A DNA stretch of 64,000 nucleotides from Holophagae bacterium (GCA_030429565.1 JAUIFE010000022.1:62001-126000); one strand, 5' to 3'. Positions 10,401-19,108 are shown, numbered from the stretch's first letter. A program made the numbers and translations. Notes: generated by a model not told the origin, from the sequence alone.

Positions 10401-10599
10401 CAGTCACGAAGATATGGGCAAACTATTCGGCAAATTCCAGCGCTTGTCGGCCAAACCAACCGCCGGCGAACCCTCGTCGGGCCTGGGTTTGTACATCGTG
10501 AAACAACTGGTCGAACTGCAGGGCGGCACGGTTTGGGCCGAATCCATCAATCGACAGGGCGCTTCTTTTTTCATTCGTCTGCCGCTGGTCGACTGTTGA
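7435..10599 (+). CDS. Periplasmic-propeller sensor histidine kinase (HTCS-like, without receiver or AraC domain)
   Basis: A 1054-residue transmembrane kinase. After a signal peptide (MMCLNRPLLFIQACVLTCCL) come about 600 residues of repeated two-component-regulator propeller blades, recognisable by recurring LWVGTQGGGL, VWLGTDRGL, IWFGTHGGGLY and MWLGSDQGLFY units, then a Y_Y_Y domain (near 690-760, ending in the YTNLDPGTYVFHVQ strand). One membrane helix sits at about 768-786, then a coiled coil, the H-box VVHDLKNPISAVSGYSQM with H840, and ATPase boxes NLVSNAIKFS, DQGMGL and SGLGLYIV. Bacteroidetes HTCS proteins add a receiver and AraC domain; this one stops after the ATPase. The ATG pair at 7435/7438 is chosen because it begins the signal peptide. 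The ligand is unknown; such propellers often sense oligosaccharides. Confidence 0.9.
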   Translation: MMCLNRPLLFIQACVLTCCLLSAGSMDNVVVRQWSSEEGLPQTSITEIYQTDSHFLYLGTLDGLIRFNGTQFQKIVPENIPNLPNTRIFAILRTEDNTLWVGTQGGGLIALKDNQATLFNRPQGLAAEVVQCLHSDDKGTLWVGTQSGLNRIDLATQRLFAHKELQGIQVFTITRDRAERVWLGTDRGLWFRTNEGRFQRFTLPLDGIEEAPIINHMLPARDGGFWIGTRAYGLLYMPSPASFTDPADMSAALRDGMQRFDVAQGLPDPSVQRIVEDRLGNVWLASKGAVVCYDGQKFESLPTKEINVWSLWEDTTGTIWFGTHGGGLYKVVPQPIAMLSREQGLNHDAMMGVCRDSRGAMWFASYGGGVYRYQDGALQQFTTDQGLSHDIVWTVGEGPAGHMWVATQSALDVFDADFQPVSDVLHPDLPRDMTVLSIYRGDGDAMWLGSDQGLFYINGETLRHYTRSDGLPGLRVTYQMRDNRGRFLFATDGGVAIMDGDHFQKITVDQGLPHQLVRTVFQGPDQRIWAGTYGGGLALLDERDPNLPRAATLRVNDQFPPATVHWMDLDAVGYVWLSSNNGIFRVRYQDLSTAFDNPDAGLEWQVFNREDGMASEECNGGFYPAAVRDAQNRIWLPTMRGMASLNPQSFANEENHADIYIEGMEVNQTWYGNPGQNDLVLPADSRSFYIRFSSLGFSNPNQHRLRYRLEGQDEQWIEDELVNEVKYTNLDPGTYVFHVQSTSQAGGPKNKAAVLTFSIQPYFYETNAFRALLGLALLGFAWLAHWTATRRLAAHQKYLADLVEQRTREIEQKRRRLEETNQALTVALKERSDLMHMVVHDLKNPISAVSGYSQMMLEEDELDADNRDLADRIQTTADQMLTMIQELLESEKYDTAMPKPRLAGEELDELLRDWTREWEVLANLKRQTFEYDGKAKAKVAIDRRRTKEIFDNLVSNAIKFSPPQTKISVQLKQEEGFALVQITDQGMGLSHEDMGKLFGKFQRLSAKPTAGEPSSGLGLYIVKQLVELQGGTVWAESINRQGASFFIRLPLVDC

Positions 10600-10989
10600 C
10601 GCAGGCACCCACCTTTCGCTTTTCATCAAAGACAGTTTTCCCGAAACCTGCTAGGTTTAAACCAAGAACCGCGTTACTTGTGAATGATTTTGGCCGGCCG
10701 ACCAGGCCTATCGGCAGCGACAAAACGAGCCGAGGTCACCGCAAACCGGGCCGCCCCAGCGGCCGCGGTCTGACCTCGTATCCTTGCTCAGGCCCCTCCC
10801 GGAATAAAGCCAGACGTCATTCCCTGTGAGCACAGTCTATCCAAACGTTTGCCTCCGCGCGGCAGCGCCGCACCAGTATGTCCGAATCCGGATCGCGGCA
10901 TGGGGTCGGCACCCAGCGCCCGCCGAGCCGCCGCCAACCAACTTCCCGGCAAGCCTTAACCAAAGCGGCACGCCGCCCCAAGAGCGTCT
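10600..10989. other. Spacer with a long compound hairpin
   Basis: 390 bases without a convincing gene. The one clear element is a 48-base compound inverted repeat at 10731-10778, listed separately. The downstream gene's frame has an in-frame stop at 10957, so it cannot extend into this spacer. Confidence 0.5.
10731..10778. repeat. Compound inverted repeat (8 + 4 + 6 bp)
   Basis: CGAGGTCA (10731-10738) pairs with TGACCTCG (10771-10778). Inside it CCGC pairs with GCGG across a two-base bulge, and the tip is GGCCGC/GCGGCC around a four-base loop. No T-run follows on either side, so it is not a standard terminator. It could be an RNA fold or a repeated palindrome of the genome. Confidence 0.55.
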
Positions 10990-13251
10990 ATGTACCTTGT
11001 GTTGACCTTCACCTTATTATTGCAACTCGAAGCACCGTCGTCCCGGGCACCCTTTCCCTATCGCGCCGTCATCTTGCACGATATCGAAACGGCCATGGGG
11101 CTGCACCAGCCCAGTGTTTGGGATCTCACCCATCCCGGCACCGATTTGAAATTGACATGGTCGTTCGAAACGGTCGGTGAAATCCGCTACCGTCGCATGA
11201 TCCTCAACTCACCGGACGGCGGCTATACGGTTTTCGAAGCATGGCACCTGGACAACAAGAAGTTAGCGGCGTTTTTGGATTTGTGGGGCCATCCCGAACC
11301 CGTCGATTGGGGCGATCTGCTCGGCATCATCCCGCAAGGCCGGATTGTGGCCGACCCCGTGCAAGGCCGGCTCGCCGTTTTTCGCGACCTGCCACATGAA
11401 GCCAACCCTTGGTTACTGCCCCCCTTTCAGCTGCAAAATCTGCCGATCAAAATCAAGGCAGGCGACCCTCCCCCCGAATTGGATCACACCCAAGACACCT
11501 TTGTTTCCAACCGCAACGCCAACTACCTCACCGACTTGGTCAACGAAGAACTGATGGATCGCGAAGGGGTGCCCATTCGCATTTCCAAAACCTGGGACAT
11601 CGCCGGGCGCTTCAGCCGCGTTTCACCGAATATCAGCTTGGAACGCCGCCTCAAACGCGATCTCAACGGGCGCTACACGGTCTTCGACATTTTTTCGATC
11701 GAGGTCGAGGTGTTGGTCGGCGAACGCAAAATCCGCCAAGAATCCAACAGCGCACGTGAAACCGGCGCCCTGTTCGAGACCGAGAAACGGGTGATTGTGG
11801 TGCGCCACGGTTTTGCCACCTGGCACGAAGCCCTTTTCGCCCGTACCTTCTCGCCCACACGCCTGCCCTACACCACCAAAAACTTGGTTGACCTACCCGT
11901 CGGTGTGCGCGTCATCCTACCCAGTTCCAGCGGCTTAACTTTAGTTGAGCGGGTGCGCCGTACCGATTTCTTCGGCGAAAGCCTGCCCTTGCGCCGCGAC
12001 GCCTTGATGGGCATTCGCGGCACCTTTTTCGTCAGCGTGTCCAAACGCACACCGAAACGCCTTGAAGTTCGCTTTGGCGCCCGTATCGAACGTCCGTTTG
12101 GCTTTGACCTGCGCCTGCGCCCCGATTTCGACGGTGCCTTTGATCCGTTGCGCCTGGTCATGGGCACGGTCATGCAGCTGCGCGCCGAACACACCTGGGG
12201 CAGCCGCATTTTCGTGCAAAAAGACGTCGACCTCGACGACCCCGAAGCCGTCGCCGAAACGCTGACAGCCCTGGCGCGCGGTGTGCGTTTCCACGGCCTC
12301 TTCCTGGGCAGCGCCGCCATCGTCAACTTCACGTTTCTGCCCAAGATCGACGCCTTCCTAGTCGACCGTTTTATTCGCGGCAGCTTGCCGGACATGGCCT
12401 GGCAAAACCGCATGGAAAGCCGTTACCAGTTCCAGGAGGCCTACGCCAAGCTGGGCATTCGCCCCATTTCGTTGCGCGGCGAGCAAACCAATATCGAGGA
12501 CGATTGGCATTATTTTGACCTGGTCGACCTCACCGAAAATCGCGGCCGCACCGGCGCCTATCGCTACAACCGCACCTTCCGTTTTTTTAAAACGCTGAAT
12601 CGCCGCCAAGTCGATACCGCCGCGTTTGAGGGATTGGGCAATTTTGACCGGCTTGAGGAAGGGCGCAGCTTTTACCTGCAGGTCATCGACATGAAAACGC
12701 AATCGCGCATGTCGCCGACCCGTTATTACCAGGTAACGCAACGCCTCAAACGCAGCCTCGGTGAGCGTCAAGCCCTGGCGCGCAGTGGCTCGGCCCCAAT
12801 GAACCGCGCCTTCGAGGACATTGAAATTGGCTACCGTTTGGTGCTGACGCAGAACGGCATGGAAAAGGTTGCCGGTATGCTTCGCGGCGTATTGTCCGAA
12901 AAAACCGGCAACAGCTCGAAATTGGGCCGCTGGCTGTGGATGCGGCCGTTGTTACGGCTGCGCTTAAAGGCGAGTTTGCGCCGCGACAAACAGGGCAATT
13001 TCATGATTGCCAAAACGCTGTTTCGCTTGGCACGCACCCATGGGCCGCTGGCGCAAATCCTCGATCAGTTGTCGCAGGAGGATTTTGTGTTGGAGTACCG
13101 GGAAGCCTCGCGTCATCGGCCGATCATTCAAGATTACACGGGCGACACAACTGCCATCGGCAACATCATTCGCGCCCAACGGCGCTGGCAAGAGTTTTCA
13201 GTACTCGACAATATTTTCATTGATCGGAACATTAACCAGACCAATCGCTGA
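10990..13251 (+). CDS. Hypothetical exported protein of unknown function
   Basis: A 753-residue protein I do not recognise. The N-terminus MYLVLTFTLLLQLEA is hydrophobic but lacks a basic start, so export is plausible rather than certain. The rest is soluble and mixed alpha/beta, rich in Arg and aromatic residues. Recognisable stretches include TWSFETVGEIRYRRM, FRDLPHEANPWLLPPFQL, RISKTWDIAGRFSRVSP, a strand-rich FGARIERPFGFDLRLRPDFD segment and, near the end, a helical IAKTLFRLARTHGPLAQILD segment. There are no cysteine clusters, P-loop, or metal motifs. The start is fixed to the ATG at 10990 by an in-frame stop 30 bases upstream. It follows the propeller kinase after 390 bases and precedes a secreted nuclease; neither suggests a function. 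Confidence 0.8.
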   Translation: MYLVLTFTLLLQLEAPSSRAPFPYRAVILHDIETAMGLHQPSVWDLTHPGTDLKLTWSFETVGEIRYRRMILNSPDGGYTVFEAWHLDNKKLAAFLDLWGHPEPVDWGDLLGIIPQGRIVADPVQGRLAVFRDLPHEANPWLLPPFQLQNLPIKIKAGDPPPELDHTQDTFVSNRNANYLTDLVNEELMDREGVPIRISKTWDIAGRFSRVSPNISLERRLKRDLNGRYTVFDIFSIEVEVLVGERKIRQESNSARETGALFETEKRVIVVRHGFATWHEALFARTFSPTRLPYTTKNLVDLPVGVRVILPSSSGLTLVERVRRTDFFGESLPLRRDALMGIRGTFFVSVSKRTPKRLEVRFGARIERPFGFDLRLRPDFDGAFDPLRLVMGTVMQLRAEHTWGSRIFVQKDVDLDDPEAVAETLTALARGVRFHGLFLGSAAIVNFTFLPKIDAFLVDRFIRGSLPDMAWQNRMESRYQFQEAYAKLGIRPISLRGEQTNIEDDWHYFDLVDLTENRGRTGAYRYNRTFRFFKTLNRRQVDTAAFEGLGNFDRLEEGRSFYLQVIDMKTQSRMSPTRYYQVTQRLKRSLGERQALARSGSAPMNRAFEDIEIGYRLVLTQNGMEKVAGMLRGVLSEKTGNSSKLGRWLWMRPLLRLRLKASLRRDKQGNFMIAKTLFRLARTHGPLAQILDQLSQEDFVLEYREASRHRPIIQDYTGDTTAIGNIIRAQRRWQEFSVLDNIFIDRNINQTNR

Positions 13252-13646
13252 AAATCCCCTGTATTTCTTCAGAAAAGAACCCCCATTCAACGCGCTTTTA
13301 ACATAAGCTAAACGTTTCATCGCTACAATGCGGCTCCCGGTCACCAGAGCCGTCCGCGCGCAATGCCTTTTTATTGGCTGTAGGCGTCGCGCTGAAGCTT
13401 ATGCAGGACGGCACCGACCGGGGAACGACATTGCCCAGACGAGGATGTTCCCGTCGGCCGATCCCTTTGGTTATGCTCCAAGTTCGGCGGATGGAGGGTT
13501 CCTTGTCGTGCTCAGTCCTTGTGTCGCCTTGGTATGGCGCGGCAATCGACGCGCTTGAGACATAAGACCTTCTCATCGAACCGGCCCCGCTCCACCGTTC
13601 CATTTCCCGAGCCGGTTTCGTTATATCGCAAGGAGAAACCTTTTAC
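13252..13646. other. Long structured leader upstream of the secreted nuclease gene
   Basis: 395 bases with no credible gene. Two good hairpins are visible: CCGAC..GGGAAC (13414-13426) with GTTCCCGTCGG (13447-13457), 11 pairs with a two-base bulge; and AACCGGC (13579-13585) with GCCGGTT (13611-13617), just before the ribosome site. They could form a 5' leader RNA. I could not match them to a known riboswitch class. Confidence 0.45.
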
Positions 13647-16600
13647 ATGTTTGGTGATCACATTTCTTTGAAAGCCGGCCGATCCGTCGCTTTCTCCCTC
13701 CTCATGCTGCTGTTCGCAGGCTTTGTAGCCGGCGTGCAAGCGCAAGACATTTACATTAACGAAGTCGATGCCGACACCGCCGGTACCGATACGCTCGAAT
13801 TTGTCGAGCTTTACGGCCCCGCCAACCAATCACTCGACGGTTTCGTGCTCGTGTTTTACAACGGCAGCAACGATCAATCCTATTTCACCCTCGACTTAAC
13901 CGGTGAAACCCTCAACGCCGACGGCTTTTTTGTGGTCGGCAATACCGACGTGGCGAACGTGGATGTGGTCATCCCCAGCAACGGTTTACAAAATGGCGCC
14001 GATGCGGTAGCCCTTTACCAAGACGATGCCGCCAATTTCCCCGCCAACACCCCCGTGACCACCACCAACTTGCACGATGCCGTCGTTTACGACACAAACG
14101 ACGGTGACGACGCCGGTTTGTTGGTTTTGCTGAACGCCGGCCAACCCCAGCTCAACGAAGACGGGTTGGGCAACAAAGACGGCTACAGTAACGCGCGTTT
14201 CCCAGACGGCGGCACACTGCGCAACACCGACGGTTTTGTGCAACAGGACCCCTCGCCGGGTGCGCTCAACGCACCGCCGCCCGAAATCTTCATCAACGAA
14301 GTGGACGCCGACACAGCCGGCACCGATACGCTTGAGTTTGTCGAGCTGTACGGCCCCAATAACGCATCCCTCGACGGCTTCGTGCTCGTTTTTTACAACG
14401 GCAGTAGCGACACCTCTTATTACACCCTCGATTTGACCGGTCGGACACTTAGCGCAACCGGCTTTTTTGTTGTCGGCAATACCGCTGTCGCCAACGTCGA
14501 CGAGGTCATTCCCAGCAACGGTGTGCAAAACGGCGCCGATGCGGTTGCCCTTTACCAAGACGACGCCGCGAACTTTCCTCCCGGCACCTCTGTCACCACG
14601 GCCAACCTGGTCGATGCCTTCGTTTACGACACCAACGACGGTGACGACGCCGGTTTGTTGGTTTTGTTGAACGCCGGTCAAGCCCAGATCAACGAAGACG
14701 AAATGGGCGACAAAGACAACCACAGTAACTCGCGCGTGCCCGACGGCGGCGTCCACCGCAACACCGACACCTACACGCAGAAAGCGCCCACACCGGGTGA
14801 ACCCAACGATACGCCCCCCCCTCCAACACCACTGACCATCGCTGAAATTCAGGGTAGCGGCCTGCTTTCACCCGTCGCCGGCACGACCGTTCGCACCGAA
14901 GGCAATGTGGTCACCGCCGTCGGCACCGGCGGGTTCTTTATTCAGACACCCGACGCCATGGTTGACGCCGATCCCGAAACGTCCGAAGGCATTTACGTCT
15001 TCTTGGACGCCGCCCCCACCGTCAGCGTCGGCGACATCGTCAACGTTGAAGGCCCGGTGGTCGAGTTCTTCGATTTCACCGAATTCTCCGGCGCCGGCAT
15101 CACCGTCGACATCGTGTCCAGCGGCAACCCGCTGCCAACCGCCGTCCAATTCGACGAAACCCTGCCGGCCGGCACCCAACCGCAAGCCGACACCGCCATC
15201 GAACGTTACGAAGGCATGCTGATCACCATGAGCGGCATCGCCACCGGACCCACCGACCAGTTCGGCGACACACCGGTGGTTGCGGGCAACCAAGCACGCG
15301 CCTTCATCGAACCGGGCATCGCCTACCCTGGCCGCGCCGGTCAACCGATCTTCGACGGCAACCCGCAAATCTTCGAAATTAACAGCGACCAACTGGGCGC
15401 GCCGGTCACGCAACTCCGCACCGGCCAAGTCATCAATGAAGCAACCGGCCCGCTCGGTTACAGCTTCGGCGACTACCAAATTTGGTCGACAACGCTCGAC
15501 GTTGCCGCCGGCAACTTCGATCCCGTCCCCGTGCGTGCACGCCAAGCTGGTGAATTCACGATTGGTTCGCAAAACATGTTGCGTCTGTACGACGACCAAA
15601 GCGACGGCAACGGCGACAGCACCGCCACCACCGAAGAGTACCAACGTCGCTTGACCAAGTTCTCCCTGTGGATTCGCACCGTCATGGGCGCCCCCGACAT
15701 CTTGGCCGTCCAAGAAGTTGAAAAAATCGAAGTGCTGCAAGCCTTAGCCGCGCGCATCAACAGCGACGACGCGAGCATTAGCTATAGCGCGCAGTTGATC
15801 GAAGGCAACGATCCCGGCACCATCGATGTCGGTTTCTTGGTTCGCGACAACGTGACCGTCAACAGTATCGCTCAGGTGCAAGCCGCTGAAACCTTCGACT
15901 TTAACAGCAACACCTTCGACCTGCACGACCGTCCACCGCTGGTTCTCGACGCCTCCGTCACAGTAGGCGGTTCTACCACCGACATCACCGTGATAGTGGT
16001 TCACAACCGTTCGTTGAACGATATCGACGAAGATCCAGGCAGTGGCGAATTCGTGCGCACCAAACGCAGCCTGCAAGCCACACGCATTGCCGAGTACATC
16101 CAAGACCTGCAAACCAACACGCCCGACATCAAATTGGTGGTCGTTGGCGATTTCAACGGTTACGAGTTCACCGACGGCTTTGTCGACGTGCTTGGTCAGA
16201 TCACCGGCAGCCCCGATCCGTTGGGCTCACTGGTTCCAGCCACCGCCATCGTCAACCCGGTCTTGACCAACCACGTGTTGGACGTACCGGCAAGCGAACG
16301 TTACTCCTTCGTTTTCAACGGCAATGCCAACGTGCTCGACCACGTACTCAGCTCGCAAAACGCGGGTTGTTTGGTAACCGACATTCAATTCGCACGCGGT
16401 AACGCCGACATCCCCCGTGATTTTGGCGATCTCGACGGCACCGCCGCACGCGCCAGTGACCACGACGGCATCGTCGCCTACATCGGCGCACCGCCCGCCT
16501 TGGTCGTTAGCCCCAGCAGCGGCCTGCTCGTCGACGAAAGCGGCACCACCGCCGCCATCCAGGTTAGCCTGAGTGCCGCACCCGGCGCCGACGTAACCGT

Positions 16601-17159
16601 CTCCATCAGCAGTTCCGACAGCGGCGAAGCCACCGTCGATCTCGCCTCGCTGACCTTCACCAACGGCAACTTCGACACGCCGCAAACCGTGACTGTGACC
16701 GGCGTCGACGACAGCACCATCGACGGCAACCAACCGTTCACCATCACCCTGACGGCTGCTTCCGGCGATGCTTGCTTCAACAGCTTGGATCCGGTTGCCA
16801 TTGAGGGCACCAACAACGAAGGCGACACCACGCCGTTCACCGTGCGTCAGACCGGCACCAATACCATTCTGATCAGCGGTCCACCCAACGTCAGCGCCGG
16901 CGTTTACTACCTGGATCCAGCCACCGATACCTGGGTTCTGATCGGCGGCACCACGCTCGACGATTCCGGCAACGGTTCCATCACCGGCACCCTGCCACCC
17001 AACGTCGGCATCGGCGTCGGCAGCAGCGACGGCAGCATCCCACCAACCAGCGTGTTGTTCTACACCGTCCCCACACTGGGCGAATGGGCGTTGATGATCT
17101 TCCTCGGTCTGATGGCGTTCGCCGCCATGGCCATGGGTCGTCGTAACCGTCTCGCCTAA
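13647..17159 (+). CDS. Secreted endonuclease/exonuclease/phosphatase-family nuclease with two lamin-tail domains and IPTL-CTERM-like tail
   Basis: A 1170-residue exported multidomain protein. The signal peptide is cut after VQA (residue 32). Two tandem lamin-tail domains follow (34-212 and 213-391), each opening with a INEVDADTAGTDTLEFVELY-type strand. Next comes an OB-fold-like region (LTIAEIQG..VRTEGNVV, about 400-620) typical of ExeM/NucH extracellular nucleases, then an EEP nuclease domain (about 635-950) with ILAVQEVE, VVGDFNGYEF, FNGNANVLDHVL and ASDHDGIVAY, which hold the metal and catalytic Glu, Asp and His. A Calx-beta-like segment (about 955-1060) precedes the tail. The last 30 residues read VPTLGEW, a hydrophobic helix, then GRRNR: the IPTL-CTERM layout for sorting by exosortase H. 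AGGAG lies before the ATG. Likely role: extracellular DNA degradation and phosphate or nucleotide scavenging. Confidence 0.88.
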   Translation: MFGDHISLKAGRSVAFSLLMLLFAGFVAGVQAQDIYINEVDADTAGTDTLEFVELYGPANQSLDGFVLVFYNGSNDQSYFTLDLTGETLNADGFFVVGNTDVANVDVVIPSNGLQNGADAVALYQDDAANFPANTPVTTTNLHDAVVYDTNDGDDAGLLVLLNAGQPQLNEDGLGNKDGYSNARFPDGGTLRNTDGFVQQDPSPGALNAPPPEIFINEVDADTAGTDTLEFVELYGPNNASLDGFVLVFYNGSSDTSYYTLDLTGRTLSATGFFVVGNTAVANVDEVIPSNGVQNGADAVALYQDDAANFPPGTSVTTANLVDAFVYDTNDGDDAGLLVLLNAGQAQINEDEMGDKDNHSNSRVPDGGVHRNTDTYTQKAPTPGEPNDTPPPPTPLTIAEIQGSGLLSPVAGTTVRTEGNVVTAVGTGGFFIQTPDAMVDADPETSEGIYVFLDAAPTVSVGDIVNVEGPVVEFFDFTEFSGAGITVDIVSSGNPLPTAVQFDETLPAGTQPQADTAIERYEGMLITMSGIATGPTDQFGDTPVVAGNQARAFIEPGIAYPGRAGQPIFDGNPQIFEINSDQLGAPVTQLRTGQVINEATGPLGYSFGDYQIWSTTLDVAAGNFDPVPVRARQAGEFTIGSQNMLRLYDDQSDGNGDSTATTEEYQRRLTKFSLWIRTVMGAPDILAVQEVEKIEVLQALAARINSDDASISYSAQLIEGNDPGTIDVGFLVRDNVTVNSIAQVQAAETFDFNSNTFDLHDRPPLVLDASVTVGGSTTDITVIVVHNRSLNDIDEDPGSGEFVRTKRSLQATRIAEYIQDLQTNTPDIKLVVVGDFNGYEFTDGFVDVLGQITGSPDPLGSLVPATAIVNPVLTNHVLDVPASERYSFVFNGNANVLDHVLSSQNAGCLVTDIQFARGNADIPRDFGDLDGTAARASDHDGIVAYIGAPPALVVSPSSGLLVDESGTTAAIQVSLSAAPGADVTVSISSSDSGEATVDLASLTFTNGNFDTPQTVTVTGVDDSTIDGNQPFTITLTAASGDACFNSLDPVAIEGTNNEGDTTPFTVRQTGTNTILISGPPNVSAGVYYLDPATDTWVLIGGTTLDDSGNGSITGTLPPNVGIGVGSSDGSIPPTSVLFYTVPTLGEWALMIFLGLMAFAAMAMGRRNRLA

Positions 17160-17183
17160 TCGGCTAACCCAAACAAAACCAAC

Positions 17184-17212
17184 AAAGGCCGCCTTTTTGG
17201 CGGCCTTTTTTT
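17184..17212 (+). terminator. Strong Rho-independent terminator of the nuclease gene
   Basis: GGCCGCC (17187-17193) pairs with GGCGGCC (17199-17205), extended by three A-T pairs, around a TTTTT loop and followed by seven T's. It closes the secreted nuclease transcript. Confidence 0.92.
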
Positions 17213-17290
17213 ATGGCGCGAATTTCATACCCAAAACCCACGACAAAGCCGTACACTAGGGCCTATCCCCTCACGCCCGGAGGTGTCCCC

Positions 17291-19084
17291 ATGCACGGTC
17301 CCCGCTTCCTCGATGATCACCGCGTCGCTTTTCGCGTCTGGGCGCCGTACCAGTCGCAGGTTAAGCTGATGGTCGACGGCGAAAACCAAGCCCGACCCAT
17401 GCAGGCCCAGGCCGACGGCTTTCACGAACTGATTTGCGACGATCTCTCCCCCGGCGCGCTGTACTATTTCCAAATGGGCGATCACCAACGTTTTCCCGAT
17501 CCCGCCTCGCGCAGCCAACCGCAGGGCGTCCACGGCCCCTCGCAACTGGTTCGTCTCGACCAACATGCCTGGCAAGACACGGGTTGGCACGGCCTCAAGC
17601 TCGACGAACTCGTCCTTTACGAATGCCATTTGGGGACCTTCACTCAGGCGGGCACCTTAGGTGCCGCCGCCGAGCAACTGCCTTACCTTAAGAAACTGGG
17701 CGTTAATGCGATTGAGCTACTGCCGATGGGCGCCTTTCCCGGCCGCCGCAACTGGGGTTACGACGGCGTGCTGTTGTACGCACCGCCCGCTTGCTACGGC
17801 AACCCGCGCGATTTTCAGGCTTTTGTCGACCAAGCCCACCAGGCCGGCATCGCCGTGATTCTCGACGTCGTTTACAATCACCTCGGTCCCGAAGGCAATT
17901 ACTTCGATCATTTTGGCCCCTACTTCTCGAGCCGCTTCAGCACGCCCTGGGGGAAAGCGCTGAATTTCGACGGTCGCGACTGCGATCCGGTGCGCGCCTA
18001 TTTCCTCGAAAACGCTTTGTACTGGTTGACCGAATTTCACATCGACGGCTTGCGCCTCGACGCGATTGACGACATTCGCGACTTTTCCGTCACGCCGCTC
18101 CTAGAAGCCTTAAGTGAGCAGGTCGAGGAGTTGGCGCGCGAAACCGGCCGGCGCATTTTGCTGATCGGCGAATCAAGCCAAAACAATCCACGCTGGGTCA
18201 CGCCCCGTGATCGCGGCGGCTGGGGCCTCAATGCCCTGTGGGACGACGACCTACACCATGCCATGCACGCCCATGCCACCGGCGAACGCGCCGGTTATTA
18301 CGCCGACTTCGGCAGCAGCGCACAATTGGTCGAAACCCTGCAAAACGGCATCCTCGCACCCGGCGCCTACCGCCACTATCGCCGCCGCCGCCACGGCCGC
18401 AGTTTCCTCGGCGTGGCCGACAAACACCAAATCGTATTCCTGCAGAACCACGACCAAATCGGCAACCGACCCGACGGCGCCCGCTTCCACCACCTGGTCG
18501 GCATCGACCGCACCCTGCAATACGCCGCGCTTTATCTGATCTCGCCGTTTGTGCCGATGTTGTTTATGGGCGAGGAATACGCGGCGGCCCAACCGTTCCA
18601 CTTCTTTATCGATTACGGCGATGAACGTTTGATTGACGCCACCCGTCGCGGCCGCAAACGCGAGTTCAAAGAATTCGGTTGGCAGGGACGTGGCGGCGAT
18701 CCGCAAAACCCGGAAACCTTTAAAATGAGCCGTCTAGAGCTTTCCGACCACGAGCACGGTCAGGGCGCCCAGGTCTTTGCCGCCTACCAGCGCCTACTCG
18801 CGGCGCGCACCACCATACGCGGCCTGGGTTTGCTAAAAAGTCCGTCCCAGGTCAACCAACACCAAAACGGCACCGTTTTCACACGCCGTTTCCAAAAGGG
18901 CGCAGAAAACTGGTGTTTGGTCATCAACCAAAGTGACACCGCCGTGGCACACGAAACATTAACGCTCGTTCAAGGCGAAGCGGTTTTTTATTGGGCCGGC
19001 GAAACGCTGCACGACACGGCACCGACCGACATCGCGGCGGGCGCCACCCTGCTGTGGCGCGCAAAACCCCAAGAAAATCCGTGA
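17291..19084 (+). CDS. treZ: Malto-oligosyltrehalose trehalohydrolase
   Basis: A 597-residue GH13 enzyme that releases trehalose from maltooligosyl-trehalose, the second step of the TreY-TreZ route. The N-terminal RVWAPYQSQVKL region is the carbohydrate-binding E/CBM48-like domain; a (beta/alpha)8 barrel follows. The catalytic residues can be placed: nucleophile D257 in DGLRLDAID, acid/base E294 in LIGESSQNNPR, and D388 in QNHDQIGNR, positions close to those of Sulfolobus TreZ. LYECHLGTFT and ELLPMGAFPGRRNWGYDG are TreZ signatures separating it from glycogen branching enzyme. GGAGG lies seven bases before the ATG at 17291; the open frame upstream to 17213 runs through the terminator and is rejected. 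treY is not adjacent, so the partner must be elsewhere. Confidence 0.93.
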   Translation: MHGPRFLDDHRVAFRVWAPYQSQVKLMVDGENQARPMQAQADGFHELICDDLSPGALYYFQMGDHQRFPDPASRSQPQGVHGPSQLVRLDQHAWQDTGWHGLKLDELVLYECHLGTFTQAGTLGAAAEQLPYLKKLGVNAIELLPMGAFPGRRNWGYDGVLLYAPPACYGNPRDFQAFVDQAHQAGIAVILDVVYNHLGPEGNYFDHFGPYFSSRFSTPWGKALNFDGRDCDPVRAYFLENALYWLTEFHIDGLRLDAIDDIRDFSVTPLLEALSEQVEELARETGRRILLIGESSQNNPRWVTPRDRGGWGLNALWDDDLHHAMHAHATGERAGYYADFGSSAQLVETLQNGILAPGAYRHYRRRRHGRSFLGVADKHQIVFLQNHDQIGNRPDGARFHHLVGIDRTLQYAALYLISPFVPMLFMGEEYAAAQPFHFFIDYGDERLIDATRRGRKREFKEFGWQGRGGDPQNPETFKMSRLELSDHEHGQGAQVFAAYQRLLAARTTIRGLGLLKSPSQVNQHQNGTVFTRRFQKGAENWCLVINQSDTAVAHETLTLVQGEAVFYWAGETLHDTAPTDIAAGATLLWRAKPQENP

Positions 19085-19108
19085 CCCTTCGTTGGAATAC
19101 AAAACCCC

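Noticed and set aside
10738..10752. CGCAAACCGGGC resembling part of a c-di-GMP (GEMM) riboswitch
   Set aside because: The second conserved block and the receptor helix are missing.
14868..15740. 290-codon minus-strand frame inside the nuclease gene
   Set aside because: Gly/Asp/Val-rich antisense shadow of a high-GC coding region.
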